DNA of 64,000 bases from Pseudisothecium myosuroides (GCA_951799445.1 OX637291.1:12216501-12280500); one strand, 5' to 3'. Shown: positions 52,151 through 64,000, counted from the stretch's first letter. Made by a program: numbers and translations. The notes: a model not told the origin generated them from the sequence alone.

Positions 52151-53139
52151 TTGCAACAGGGGCAGCAAGCAGCAGCTTCGAGGCTTCAATGCTCGTGGCG
52201 CGGCTCCGGCTCGGAGAGCGGAAGATTGTGGAGTTGTGCAATTGATTGTCGCAATCAGCACAACTTGACCCTCCGCAATTAAGCTTACTGCATTTCTCGA
52301 AATTTTAGTTCGCAACAGACGCCTCTAAATTAACTACTGCTGCGCCGCTGCTGCTGCTGCATTCCGGTCGACCAAAATTCTTCACCACGTTCTATGGAAC
52401 TTGGCACCGCTGCTGCAGTCCAAGTGTGCTAAATAGGCTCCGCAGCAATTCGCTGGCGGCTCTGGCGAGGAGATGATGATGAAGTAATTGCGCAGGTTCC
52501 ATTATCAGCATAATTCAACCATTTACGGAGGCCAGAAATGGCTTTCGAGTTCACCTCTCTTCGTACTGTTCGTAGGGCCCAAATGTGGAGATATGGAGCT
52601 CCGCTCCACATTTGTTTAAATTTTGAATTCATATTTGGAATCAAAGATCTCCATCAACAAGCGGTTGGGAGAGTTTCAAACATACAAAATTAACAGTCCC
52701 AAAGAGGGGCAAGGTTTTACATGCAGGACGTTAAATCCTACATTCGAAGTGGGACCAGCAGGGTGAAAATGCAAGAATTTTACCCCCAGGGAAAATGCAG
52801 GAATTTTTTATTTTTCACGTATTATTTTGTTTTTTAATTTTGAATTCATATTTGCAATCAGAGGCCCCAAATTAGCGAGAGAGAGAGAGAGAGAGAGGTC
52901 AAGATCTCACCCTAGACACGGCTCAAAATAGGAGCAAGATTTTACTTTTATCCCCCCAAATTTCTGCATTTTCACCCTACTGGTCCCACTTCGAATGCAC
53001 AATTTAACGTCCTGCGTTTTACATCTGTATTCATGTGTGGAAAAAAAAATCTCACCCCCCCCTCCAACTTCTAGGACTACTACAACATAATCTACTCGGT
53101 CAAATAACCACCGTACGGTCAAGTCAGTTTCATAAATAA
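52151..53139. other. PIE1 upstream flank with foldback repeat and GA microsatellite
   Basis: AT-richer DNA upstream of PIE1. A CTG/CTGCTG stretch occurs at about 52340-52360. A direct repeat around TTAATTTTGAATTCATATTTG occurs at about 52612-52640 and 52835-52858. A (GA)n run is at 52877-52897. The inverted repeat is listed separately. No gene is seen. Confidence 0.55.
52716..53023. repeat. Foldback element: inverted repeat, about 72 bp arms
   Basis: Arm 52716-52788 pairs with 52951-53023 with few mismatches, each containing the complement of the other around GGTCCCACTTCGAATG and TTAACGTCCTGC. The loop is about 160 bp and holds the GA microsatellite. This resembles an old MITE or foldback insertion; no target duplication was confirmed. 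Confidence 0.75.
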
Positions 53140-53348
53140 TTAGGAAAAAATTGAAACATGTCTAAAATATGAAAAATTGTACAACTATTCATGGGCATTT
53201 GAGAAAATAACTAGGGAAAAATTGAAACACGTCTAAAATATGAAAAATTGTACAACTATTTATGGGCATTTGAGAAAATAACTAGGGAAAAATTGAAACA
53301 CGTCTAAAATATGAAAAATTGTACAACTATTTATGGGCATTTGAGAAA
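53140..53348. repeat. Tandem repeat, 71 bp unit, about three copies
   Basis: The motif TTGAAACACGTCTAAAATAT recurs at exactly 71 bp spacing (53151, 53222, 53293). Copies are almost identical, so the array is young or homogenised. Confidence 0.9.
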
Positions 53349-55203
53349 ATTTCATTGTTGCCAATTTTGAATATCCAAAACCCTATTCTTCTTAAGAAAA
53401 ATTAGAAAAAGGAACACATTTAGGCATGAATAGAAAAACTCAAATCCATTTCATCAAAGGGAAATCAAAAATTCAAAAAAATTTAAAAATTTGAAGAACT
53501 GACTTGACAAAAGCTAGGAAAATCAATTCAAGGTGTCAAGTTGTCAAAATTTCAAAATTAAATTATTTCAACACCTAAATGCCAAATTTGACATGAACTT
53601 ATGATAACTGACTCTGTGAGGGGTTCAAATTTGGTATAAATTAATTGGTCTTTGTCAAAAACAAATGCCACGCGTCATCACATAATTGGTTGAAGGTGAT
53701 TAAACCTCCCCAAATCAAACGTGGAAATTCAATTTCGGCACCTTTCTACCCAAATTGATCTTTTTATACCATATATCAAGGAAAATAGACAAAACTCCAC
53801 ACAAGTCTTGGCATTGTAAAGGATAGATAGTTGGCACATATTGGAAGTTGTAGTTTAGTTAGAGTGTGTTTGTTAACCTCTGAGTGCTCAAATAAAAGAT
53901 GGTAGAACCAATTTTTTTAACCATAAAATAAAAAACTAGAATTCTTCTAAAATATCTACAATATTGATTCTAAATATAGAGCATTTGTTTCTTCTCTAAG
54001 ATATATTACTAGATATTTCTTAAAACCTCCTTAATGAATTTTAATTGAATGAAGCATTTTTTCCAAACATTGATCATTCATCCAATGGATGGTTGAGCAT
54101 TAAGGGGGTAATAGATTGGACCGATCACATGAGCAAAAGATTACATGATGGTTTTGATTTGGTAAAAGTATTCCATAAGTAACGTGATTAAGCTTCAACT
54201 TGACTCCTTACTTGGAATTGAGGCTCTATTTTTCCCCTGCAATTAGTGATTGAAGCCCAATTGGAAGTTTTTAGATTTCAAGATGTTGAAATTTCAAATG
54301 CTTTTACAAAGATGTTGTTGGTCTTCAAAATATTCCCAATTGTGGTTTTGGTAAAAGGAAGTAGGTGGTAGATGAAGCATGCGTGGCTTGACTATTCCAT
54401 GGCTTTAGTCATCTTGGTTCACAAAATGTTGCAAGTGTCATTCATAAAAGGATCCAATGGCTGCTTGAAATTTGAAAAAAGGACCTTATACATGTCAACA
54501 CATAAATTAGCTAGAATTACATAAAAACATCTTTAAAGGCTAAACTGATAGGGATCCCACGTAAAAACGTAGTTCTTAGAAGAAAAAAAAATAGTTGTTG
54601 ATAGAAAGGAGGTACAAGGGTTTTCAAAGAATCTCATGCACTTTAAAAAAACTAACATAATCAATTGAGATTCTTTGGATTTTAAATGTAATTTAAACAT
54701 CTTGAAGTATTGGTAACACTCTGTATTTAAAATTAGGTTCTAAAATCAATTATAGACCTAATTTGTATCCAACCAAAATTTTCAATACAAGTTCATTTTT
54801 GGGTACTATGTACTAATCAAATTTACAACATTTTTTGGTTGGAGTAATAAGAATCTTTTTTAGGACCATGTGGTAAAAATGCCATAAAATTTTAAATTTT
54901 ATTGAATGACAAATTTATAATAATTAATTTGAAAGAAAAATTTAATTATTTAATTTTCTTGTAGTCACTTCAAAAATAAGAAATGATGATCACATTAAAA
55001 AAATCACATACAAAGCAAAATTGGTTCTGAATTTTTTAATTTCTCAAGAAAAAAGCAAAAATTGTAACTTTTTCTATTTTTCTATCATTGTGGACGGACA
55101 ATGAATGTTGTCTGTCAACTACTAAAAGAGAGATTGTCCTTCTCAAATTTAATATCCTACTTGGATTAATTAGAATCCAATTCCGTTCAAGAATTCATTT
55201 GCA
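53349..55203. other. AT-rich intergenic DNA, no gene seen
   Basis: About 1.85 kb of AT-rich DNA with no recognisable frame, repeat boundary or RNA gene. Confidence 0.55.
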
Positions 55204-55780
55204 TTAATCCCTAAAGAACTAGGTGGGCCTTGAATAACCACTTGAAAATTTGGGCAGGGTCCTACAAAATCAAATGTGAATGGATCTTTTTGAAAATTTG
55301 ATACAAGATGTAGACATGTACCTTCTTTTTGGAAATAAAGGTTTTTTCAAATCAAAAGCTATGTTGCCAAAATCAAAAGTTAATTTCCTTGATGATTTTT
55401 AGGCAATTTGGGCAATTCATAAAAAATCACCTTTTACTTTTGAAATTCTGCAAGCATGTAATGAACATGATGTAAGATGCAATTGTCTAGGGCAATTGTA
55501 AAAAAACTAAGTGTAATACAAAAATCTCATGTTAGGAGGAGTTAAAAATTGTCGACCCTATAGGTCAAGGTCAAAAGAGCTTTTCTTCTAGCTTCAAACG
55601 CTATATATATCTTGAAATCTATAAGGTCAAAAATTATGAAATTTTTCTACACATTTCTCCAGTAGTCTAATTCACTTTTGTATGGTTGAATTTTTTTAAT
55701 CATTTTTTTCTTGGTTCCCCCCAAAGTGATAATTTTGAAAGTCTCTATCCAAAATGTACCATTGTCCTTTAAAGGTTTAA
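55204..55780. mobile_element. Diverged TTAA-ended element, about 580 bp
   Basis: The left end TTAATCCCTAAAGAACTAGG and right end CATTGTCCTTTAAAGGTTTAA are decayed versions of the ends seen at 7977-8902. The interior is AT-rich and non-coding, with loose similarity to that family near the right end. The call rests mainly on the end pattern. Confidence 0.4.
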
Positions 55781-57350
55781 ACTAAAAAATTAAATCTTAA
55801 TGCTAATTAGAGCCTTATAAGCCTGCATGTGCGGAGGGAGGGAGGTAGTAAGTTGTCATCCTTCGCACATGCAGAGAGTTAGGGGCAGTAGACAAGACTA
55901 GTTCATCATTTTGTTTTTTGAATGCATCATCATCTAGGTGTGAAATCCATCATTGCCACTAGTCTTTGGTAGTTTTTGAATATTTAACATGACAATAATA
56001 GTCATCCTGTACTGCAATGGTATTATGGTTCATTATCAACCAAAAGATATTGTCTTTTATACTATTTTATTCTAATCAAAGTCATTTTGTCTTGTAGTTT
56101 GGCAAATGCAAAATAGGTGGGTCATCTTATTTTGTGATATTTGTAGCCATGAACCAAGGCACAATGTTTAGATTGTTGAACTTATAAACAATGCATGAAG
56201 GACACCAACAAAGACCAAAGTTGGACATTCTCCAATCAAGCTATATTGAATCCTCACCATAGGCATTTGTATTGTCCTTGGGATATAATCATTTTAGTAC
56301 TTTTGTGAAAATTCTAAAATTGCCACATGAATTGCTTTGAATCATGAATTAGCAGTACACTCAAGATTGCATTCTATTGGAACTTTAATGTTTGCTTTAA
56401 TTTATGGCTAGAAAAAAAGCTATGAGAACTAAATAATTCCTTCATCAAAAAGAAGCTTCCTCTTCCTTCAATACAATATCAATTCTAAGATAACATTTGA
56501 GCTCTCATTACTAAAAAATTTAGTGCAAACTGCACTACTTTACATGATTGCATCAACAGTATATTGTTGTGTATGCACATCTATCTAAGTATCTACCTAT
56601 CTACATTAAGTTGAAGGCTTAATTGCTATATTATTGATAGACAAAACCAATCAACATAAAATATCAAAACATGCGTAATTTACAACATTCATTTGTTACT
56701 AGTAAGAAATCCATGTTTTGTTATCCTTTAAAGACCTAGTAGATCATTCTATAGTAGATTTTATACTTTGAGCACCATTTTGGAACAAAATCAATTCTAG
56801 AATCTTAATTTGTATATGAATATTAAAATATTCTATCTTTGTATATGATTGTATTACAAAATGAAATATTTAAACAAGTCATTTCAAGTCAGATTGTGCA
56901 ATAATGTGAATAGTGCAAGACCTTGTTACATTAATTTAGGTGAACAATAGACATTAGATGTTTTTCAAGGTTTGTGGAGGGCCGTTTCAAGGCCGTTCTC
57001 CGATCTGGCCCGATTCTGTGAACAACGGTATGGCTGTCAAAAAATATTTATTAAATTTATTTATTTTTAAATTAAAATATCATTCTGAGCAAAAAAAAAT
57101 TCCAAAAATGACGTGGCAATCGTTCTGCCACATCAACCAGTTGTTGCAGTGCGTTTCCGCAGTCTCAGATCGCAGGGGAATTCACAGCCATCCAAGACCC
57201 CCGAATCCCTTTGAATGTGAATTTTCTATAATTTGTGTATACATTTGGATGAATTTAGATGAAGTTTGGATTACAACCATATTATATAAGACACAATAGA
57301 ACTTCCAATATACAACACTCTCTAAAGTAAGAACACTCTCAATCTATACC
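55781..57350. other. AT-rich intergenic DNA with a small hairpin and a GC-richer patch
   Basis: A 12 bp inverted repeat (CTGCATGTGCGG at 55823, partner at 55863) flanks a G-rich purine loop. A less AT-rich patch at 56960-57200 contains an open frame (56958-57299) without a recognisable domain. Nothing else is seen. Confidence 0.5.
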
Positions 57351-58275
57351 TTAATTCTAATGTCCCATTGTCCCCTCTAGAGACAAAATGAATTTTGTGC
57401 AGGCTCCTATGGTCTCAATATTCATCATGATTTTTTGAAACTTTTTGTGAAGATAGAAAAACATATTAACTTTCCAAGAATATAATTTTCATTTCAATCA
57501 GTGCATGGGAAAAAAAGTTATGGCACAAAAAGTCTTTTTTTTAGGTACAACAAGCCGAACCCTAGACAGACACACACAAAAAAAAAATTAAAATTTGTTT
57601 CTCAAAGATTGTAATTTTATCTACATGGACACCTTTGATTCATTTCATTTGGATTTATTATGTGAAAGATATAGACAATCTTATTTTTTAAGCAATCAGG
57701 GCGTCTTTTTTAAAAAATAAATCATAAAAATCATTTTTGAACCCACTTTTCACATTTTTCAAGATAAAAGTTTCACAAGGTTAAGACTTCTTGCTAGAAC
57801 AATCTCACTGTTGAGATTAGTGTGTTCCAATTCCATCTTAGAGCTATTAACAATTTAAATTTTCCTTCAATCTTGAACTTACTTCTACTTTACAAATTTT
57901 TTTAAAGTGAAGATTAAGGATTTCAAAAATAAAAAAATCTAGGCTATCAACTCAATTTTTCAACATAAAAAATTAGAAACTCAAAATCAATGGTGTAAAT
58001 TTTTTAAATAAAGATGATTCAAAGCCAAAAAATCTAGTCAAGCAAGGTGCAAAAAAACTTTATTTCTTCACTTTAAATGCAAATATCTTGCAATCTATGT
58101 GGTAAATTTTTTTGAAATTTCTTCCGCACATTTATATACTAATCTAGTGCAAGATCTTATAGTTAGATATGAAAAAAGAAACAAATGTTAAATGAGTTTT
58201 TGTCATTTTGCAACAAAAATGGCAATTTTGAGTGGTTTTTGATGGAAATAAGGCCTTGGAACTTGTAGGGGTTAA
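57351..58275. mobile_element. TTAA/CCC inverted-repeat transposon, diverged copy 3
   Basis: Same interior order and similar length (925 bp) as 7977-8902 and 9651-10585, including the conserved stretch GATTCATTTCATTTGGATTT and the 3' segment ending in TAGGGGTTAA. The left terminus is eroded. It shows that the family is dispersed, not just locally duplicated. Confidence 0.65.
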
Positions 58276-58319
58276 ATTAGGTTGTTGATTTGGTTTGATT
58301 TGGTTGGTTGGATGGTTGG

Positions 58320-59240
58320 ATACGCTGAGATCTAAGAAATTGTGAGCCCCCGGCTACATTCTTGGTATTGTTGGAAAGCTCTTTATAAGGAGGGGTGCAC
58401 AAACTTTGTTTCATGGATTTTGGACCTACATTGTGAAAGTTAATGAATTTCAAAGTTTCAATGAATTAAAAAAATTGAATTAAATTATCTTTTATTTTGG
58501 AAAAAACATACCTTTCACATTGCAATGCCACGCAACAAAGCTTTGCACTCATTTGTGCATATAAGATTTTGAGTTTCAAAAATTTTACAAATTAAAAAAG
58601 TAGAAAGTGATTTGCACTTTTATTTTGGATGTGGCAACGACACAAGGCACACTAGTCTATACCTTAAATTAGGTTGTTTGTGTTGTTTGTTTAATACGCT
58701 AAAATCTAAAAAACTATGAATCATTCAGGGTTTTTTTTGTACCGTTGGAAAGTTCTCTCTGAGGAGGGGTGCACACTTTGTTTCTTGGCATTTGGACCTA
58801 GGGTGTGGAAGTTATTGAATTTCAAAGTTTTTATGAATTCAAAAATTGAATTAAATTATCTTTTATTTTGGAAAAACCACAACTTTCACATTGCGTGTCT
58901 AAACGCCATGAAACAAAGTCCTTGCACTCCTTCATGTATAGAGCTTTTTATTTGTATTAGTTTTGTGGTGTTTGGACCTATGGTGTAAAGATTATAGATT
59001 TTTTAAGTTAAAAAATTGAATGAAATTATCTTTTCTTTTGGAAAAAACATAAATGTTGCATCGCATCTTGAAACATTATAAAACAAAAACCTTGCACTCT
59101 TTTGTGCATTGAGTTTTCTATTCATACCAATTTTTTGGCGCTTGGACCTATAATGTGAAAGTTATGGATTTCTTAAAACTAAGAATTTGAATTAAATTAT
59201 CCTATATTTTGAAGAAGTCATAATTTTTACATTATATGTG
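58320..59240. repeat. Degenerate tandem array, about 180 bp unit
   Basis: The phrases TTGCACTC, then TTTGGACCTA, then AAGTTATGGATTT (with variants) recur at roughly 170-190 bp intervals, with about five decayed units. Related single copies lie at 7360-7640. A satellite-like or minisatellite origin is likely. Confidence 0.6.
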
Positions 59241-59381
59241 CAAACATCACTAAAACTATCTCCTGGAAAGAGATAGGCAACTCCGCCCTGGACCCCCCCT
59301 TAAGTGAAAAATCAGCAACTGTCAATTACAATGTAAAAGTTAATGATCCTCCGCCCTTGCTGTCAATCTGTTAACCCACTA

Positions 59382-60043
59382 TGTTATCCTTTAAAGAAAT
59401 TATTAATTGGCTTACTTTAGATTCCTTAAAATAAGTATTGATATTTTAGGAATCTCAAGATAATTAGATCAGAGGATAAAGTATGCTAGACTACGAGGAA
59501 CAAAATGATTCACATGTAGGCTAATTGTAGGAAAGAATTAGTTAGGAAAAGGTAGTTAGGAAAATTATAGTAGGAATAGTCTTAGACCTATTACCAAAGG
59601 CAAAACGGTTAGGGTTTTTCCTTAGTTCTCCTGTAACCGTGGGAAACTATATAAAGGGAATTTTTTCCATTGTATAGATATCTTATTTAACATCAACAAA
59701 GACTTTCCAAAAGATCAACAATACAAGAAAGACTTTCCAAAGACCAACTTTCAAGCAATACAACAAATAAAAGACAAAAAGACATAAAAGACTTACAACA
59801 AAGACAAAGAGCTTAAAGAGAAAACAAGTCCAAAGAAATAAGAGATTCAAGACCAATTGAAGAATTGAAAATAATAATAAAAGATCTTGTCTCACAAAGT
59901 CAAGCAAAGACTTAAAACGCTTAAAGAAATTAAAGATCAACATTGACTCCTAGTTCATTACAAATTGGAAAATACATAGAATTAGATTAATGTAATTCTA
60001 TTGCATGGAATAAAAATTACATGAAGTGAAAAAGTGTGTTTCA
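59382..60043 (+). mobile_element. Putative 5' LTR of a Ty3/gypsy-type retrotransposon
   Basis: A TATA box (TATATAAAG, 59649) lies within a stretch that ends in CA at 60043. It is followed by TTTGGTGACCATGTTGGGG, the place and style of a plant tRNA primer-binding site. The coding remnant of gag begins about 2.4 kb downstream once the CACTA insertion is removed. The left boundary (TG at 59382) is a guess, because the partner LTR is outside the window. Confidence 0.5.
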
Positions 60044-60606
60044 TTTGGTGACCATGTTGGGGATCCGACGACAACGGTCAAGCAACCACTACTAGAAAAG
60101 GGGGCCCTAATCAACAGAAAATCAATGCACTTACGTTGATTACAACAAAAAAAAATTGCACTCTATTGATTTGGCTGTCTTCCAAACATCAATCAACATG
60201 ATTTGGTTGATTTGAACAAAAAAAAAATTTGCTCAGTTGATTCGGCAATCCTCTCAACATCATTTTCATTTTTCCACATATTGTAATAGTAAGATAGGGT
60301 CGGCCAAAAATAATTATTTAAAAGTATGCCAAAAAATAAATAAAATGAATAAGAAAAACTGTCAAATTCAGCAAAAAATTAAATGATCAAAATTTTGTAA
60401 AAAATAAAAATGTCCAATATTAGCGGAAAAGTCCAAAATAAAGTCCAATGACCATCTAAAATCAAGATATTCTATATGGCAAGGTGATGGACTTATGGTG
60501 ACTTCCAAAAATAATTGGCTATTATATAAATTGTTTTAATAAACTAAGAAATTGAAAATATTAAGAGAAATTTTGACATGTTGTATAAAAGGGCTTCTAC
60601 CTTATA

Positions 60607-61153
60607 TACAATTTCACTTAGAATGGATTATATTTAGACTTATTATTATTTGAATGAAATTTTTATGGAAAAATAATTTTTTTGTGAAAAGTCAAAATAT
60701 CTCATTTCTTTTTATAGGAAGAATGTGCATCTTGACTAGAATCACATACTACAAGATCCACAAAGATTGGATTTTTATTGACTGATATCTTATTGATTAA
60801 AATTTGACTTTTTAATTTTTCACTCCATAAATTACAAATATGTTTTTGATATATATAGTTATTTGATGTTATTTTGAATTTTTATTGTATTTTTTTGCAA
60901 TCTATGGAATGAAAAATAAAAAAGTGAAAATTTCGAGGTCAAATTTTAATCAATAAGATTTCAATTCATAAAATTCAATCAATAAAAATTTAAAATTCAT
61001 GGACCTTATAATATGTAATTCTAGTCAAGATGTATATTCATCCTATAAAAAGAAATGAGACATTTTGACTTTTCACAAAAAAATTATTTTTACATAAAAA
61101 TTTCATTCAAATAATAATAGTTCTAAGTATAGTCCATTCTAAGTGAAATTGTA
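60607..61153. repeat. Large inverted repeat inside CACTA 1 (arms about 225-250 bp)
   Basis: 60607-60829 pairs with 60903-61153 at roughly 85-90 percent by eye, around a 73 bp loop. A read-through transcript would form a long hairpin. Confidence 0.85.
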
Positions 61154-61395
61154 GAATCCCTTTTGTACAACAATATGCCCAATTTTCACTTCACAATTCT
61201 AGTTTCTCAATTTATGAGAGCAATTTATATGGTGGCCCCAACTACTACTAGGAGTCACCATTTTTCATTGACATTTAGAAAAAATGATAGTAGAGAGGTT
61301 GTTTTTACAATGAAATCCATTGTTCATCATGAATTATCAAAGAATATGGGATAATTTGAAGATGAGAGCTTGACCGCTCATTGTCAAAATGTAGA

Positions 61396-61768
61396 AATTG
61401 TGTACAAAGTAGAATTTTAAACCTCATTTTGGCATAGTAGAATATCTTTTTTCAAAGCACTTTGAACTAAAAAAAGTTGTGAAATCAAGCCAGATTTCAT
61501 CTCCAAAAAACCGTTTGATGTTTCAAGCCTCCAATCAAAAGTTATGGACAAATTTCAAAGTAGGTGTTTGAAATTGTCAAAAAAAATGTCCCTTCCAACC
61601 CCTCTCTCAAATTTGTCCATAACTTTTAATTGGAGGCTTGAAATCTGAAACGGATTTTTGAAGATGAAATTAAAATTCATTTTCTACAATAACTTAGTTC
61701 AAAGTTTTTTGAAAAAAGTAATTCTACAATGCCTAAATGAGGTCTGAAATTCTACTAAAACTACAATT
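61396..61768. repeat. Second inverted repeat inside CACTA 1 (arms about 160 bp)
   Basis: 61396-61555 pairs with 61608-61768 at roughly 80 percent, including CAAGCCTCCAAT and TTATGGACAAATTT. A similar stretch occurs at 63870-64000 in the second CACTA element. Confidence 0.8.
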
Positions 61769-62454
61769 CCTACTTTTGACTTAAGTATGAGCGGTTGAGC
61801 TCCAACTATTCCTCACTCTTTACAAATCCCATATGGGTTGTCCTACCTCCTACCACCTCACTTGTATAAAGGCCTTGTCTTCCCCTCCCTTCAAACACCA
61901 AGGTAAGCTACATTCAAAGTTAAATTGGAATATATGTTGAATTATTTGGAATGTAGTGGTGGATTTTGGCATTCAAAGCTCTACAGTAGTATATATTTAT
62001 TTAATTATTTTGAATATAATATTGAATTTTTTAAAGTTTAATTTTAAATTTAAGAATTTAATTTGGAAACTTTAATTAATTATTTAATATCAATTTGTTG
62101 ATTGCTGACGTGGCAATTTAATCCGTTTGGCCGTTCTAATGACGTGGCAGTCTTGCCTGCGTGGCAAGTTCAACCTATGTGGCAGCTTACGTGGCAAATT
62201 ATTCAATAATAATAATAATTTTTTCACTATGACCGAATCAAGATATAAAATCAACATAGAAGTGTTGATTTTTGTCCGAATCAAAATGTCCTAATCCATT
62301 GTCCAAAATAACATATATTTTTTGATTTTCTTGTTGAATCGGACAATAAATTTTCTAGTAGTGAACACAAAAAGCATTGCAAAAGACTAACGCGACTACA
62401 TAAGAAAATACTATCAAAGATAAACTAAAGATTGAACGGGATGTATTCGAACAA

Positions 62455-63291
62455 TGAGCGAAGAATCAAATTCCCCAAATACTAAAAGAGAAAAAGAAGC
62501 GGAAAGGGAACACATTTTTTGACTTCAAAAAGTTAAGGAAGATCAAGAATTGGAAAATAAATAAAGAAAACGGAAAGAAGAAAGAAAACAAGGAAAAACA
62601 AGAACTGATAAATGGAAGAGATTTTTTGCAGCCTATAGAGGAAATGACTACGAGGAGTCAGAAGATGAAAGTGACACCGATACAAACCTAAAAACCAAAC
62701 AAGGAATAGAAGTTACACACCAGAGGACTCGGAAACCTCGACAAGTAACACAAATTTTTTGAACAATTCAACACTTATAACACAAGAATACAAACTTTCG
62801 GATCAATTATCAAGACCACTTACACCCATACGCATAAAGACGTTAGAAGAACCAGTACAATCAATACAAACCCCAATCACACAAGAAATCAACGTTCAAC
62901 CCAGAAGATTACTACAAATAGCAATGGAGAGAAGGATCAAGATACAGTTACCCAAATTCAAGGGTAAGGGGGACCCAGACATCTTTATCAAGGAATTCAC
63001 TCATATTTGTTCTGCAAACCAAGATGAGAATGGACGATTAGATCTTTTTCCGGTATGTTTGAAGAAAAAGGCCCTGGAATGGTATGCCCAGTTTCCAGTA
63101 GGTCACTTCGAGACATGGGAGGAATTAAAGACCGCTTTCATTCACCGATTCCGTGAGAAGAAAACGGACGGGGAAGTGATTGATAGTTTATCACATCTCA
63201 AGCAGGAAAAGTATGAAGATGTAGAAGAATTCTTTGAAAGAATGGTGTTGTCCTCAAGTAAGCTCAACCAGTCTCCACTTGACCAATTTAA
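62455..63291 (+). pseudogene. Retrotransposon gag (Retrotrans_gag domain), disrupted
   Basis: Open codons from 62759 to 63291 encode a Retrotrans_gag capsid domain: RIKIQLPKFKGKGDPDIFIK, then LKKKALEWYAQFP, FETWEELKTAFIHRF and YEDVEEFFERM. This arrangement is typical of Ty3/gypsy Gag. Upstream an ATG at 62455 reads SEESNSPNTKRE... but soon meets a stop, so the 5' end is decayed. The frame is broken at 63292 by CACTA element 2, and no zinc knuckle, protease or polymerase follows in the window. Confidence 0.85.
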
Positions 63292-64000
63292 CACTACAAG
63301 AAAAAACAGTGTCCGATCCAACATCATAATCAACTTATATATGTTAGTTAGGACAGTTGGTTTAGCCATCTTGATTCGGACAAAAATCAACAGATATATG
63401 TTGATTTTATATCTTGATTTTGGCAAATTTTAAAAAATATTATTATTTGATAATTTGCCACATAAGCTGCCACATCAGCAAATCGTGCCACTTAGGCAGG
63501 ACTGCCACATCAGCAACTAGCAAATTGGTACCAAATATACAATTAAAGTCTTCAAAATGATTTCTGCACTTTAAAATTAACTTTAAAAAACTCAAAACTA
63601 CATTCAAAGTACTTTCATACATATAGCAATTCAACTTTGAATGCCAAAATTCACCACTAAATTTCAATTAGTTCAATGCATGTAGCAATTATACTTTGAA
63701 TGGGGCTTACCTTGATAGTAGAAGGATGAGAAGACAAGGTCTTTATACAAGTGGAGTGGTAGGAGGTAGGACAACCCATATGGGATATGCCGTAAAGTGA
63801 GGATTAGTAGTTTAGTCAAGTCAAAAGTTGAAGTGTGGTTAAAAAGCAGAATTTCAGCCCTCATTTATGCAGCATAGAATAACTTTTTTCAAAAATATTT
63901 GGACTAAGTTAATGTGTAAAATCAAACTAACTTGCATCTCCAAAAATCCGTTTGAGATTTTGATCTTCCAATCAAAAGTTATGGTCAAATTTTAGAGAGG
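63292..64000. mobile_element. CACTA transposon 2, left part (continues beyond window)
   Basis: CACTACAAGAAAA interrupts gag at 63292. The next 240 bases match, in reverse complement, the right end of CACTA 1 (62100-62363), including the repeated TGCCACATCAGCA-type block. Further on, 63670-63830 matches the reverse of 61790-61900. This is therefore a related element inserted in the opposite orientation. Its far end and target duplication are outside the window. Confidence 0.85.

Larger units (their letters stand above)
60087..62363. mobile_element. CACTA (En/Spm-type) transposon 1, non-autonomous, 2,277 bp, TSD AAC
   Basis: The element begins CACTACTAGAAAA and ends with its exact complement TTTTCTAGTAGTG, 13 bp perfect ends. 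It is flanked by a 3 bp direct duplication (AAC at 60084-60086 and 62364-62366), as CACTA elements make. No transposase frame is seen. Two internal inverted repeats and a GACGTGGCA/TGCCACGT-rich subterminal block (62105-62200) are present. It lies between the primer-binding region and gag of the surrounding retrotransposon, so it inserted after that element. Confidence 0.9.

Noticed and set aside
56958..57299. 113-codon open frame in a GC-richer patch
   Set aside because: Composition changes inside the frame and no motif is visible; more likely a diverged repeat.
1..64000. tRNA, rRNA, CRISPR array, riboswitch or prokaryotic operon
   Set aside because: I looked for T-loop-like motifs, regularly spaced direct repeats and compact co-directional gene runs and saw none that held up.

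Overview
This window is nuclear DNA of a land plant. All recognisable genes are spliced, carry GT-AG introns and match plant families: an XBAT31-type RING ligase, alkaline ceramidase, an ORC1 with the PHD-BAH-AAA+ order found in plants, and the SWR1 ATPase PIE1. The intergenic DNA is AT-rich and full of plant-type mobile DNA (CACTA, MITEs, Ty3/gypsy). A bryophyte or other non-seed plant would fit, but that is an impression and the window does not settle it. Exon models were built by eye from splice signals, reading-phase bookkeeping and remembered family sequences, without transcripts.

Layout. 1-2.5 kb: 3' part of an ankyrin/RING E3 ligase (+). 2.5-5.1 kb: repeats and a fragment of a PIF1-type helicase. 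5.98-7.10 kb: a small, phase-consistent six-exon gene of unknown function (-). 7.1-15.8 kb: no recognised gene, but two ~930 bp copies of a TTAA-ended inverted-repeat transposon, a second TTAA-ended element and a three-unit MITE array. 15.85-18.63 kb: alkaline ceramidase (+) with a long leader. 18.6-24.3 kb: AT-rich, with a near-perfect 48 bp inverted repeat. 24.3-31.5 kb: ORC1 (+, 16 exons) behind E2F-like promoter sites. 32.46-33.96 kb: membrane-anchored methyltransferase (-, 2 exons), convergent with ORC1. 35.9-51.4 kb: PIE1/SWR1 ATPase (-, about 22 exons), a GC-rich island whose introns are also much less AT-rich than the flanks. 51.4-64 kb: gene-poor, AT-rich repeats, ending in a Ty3/gypsy retrotransposon that carries two related CACTA transposons in opposite orientation.

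The genes are unrelated housekeeping or regulatory functions (ubiquitin ligation, sphingolipid turnover, replication licensing, H2A.Z deposition, methyl transfer) and form no operon or cluster. ORC1 and PIE1 are both chromatin/DNA-replication genes, but the methyltransferase lies between them and I see no sign of shared regulation. No tRNA, rRNA, CRISPR or prokaryotic feature was found. The most unusual observations are the TTAA-ended inverted-repeat elements, which look piggyBac-like, the nested CACTA pair with large internal hairpins, and the unidentified small gene at 6-7 kb.
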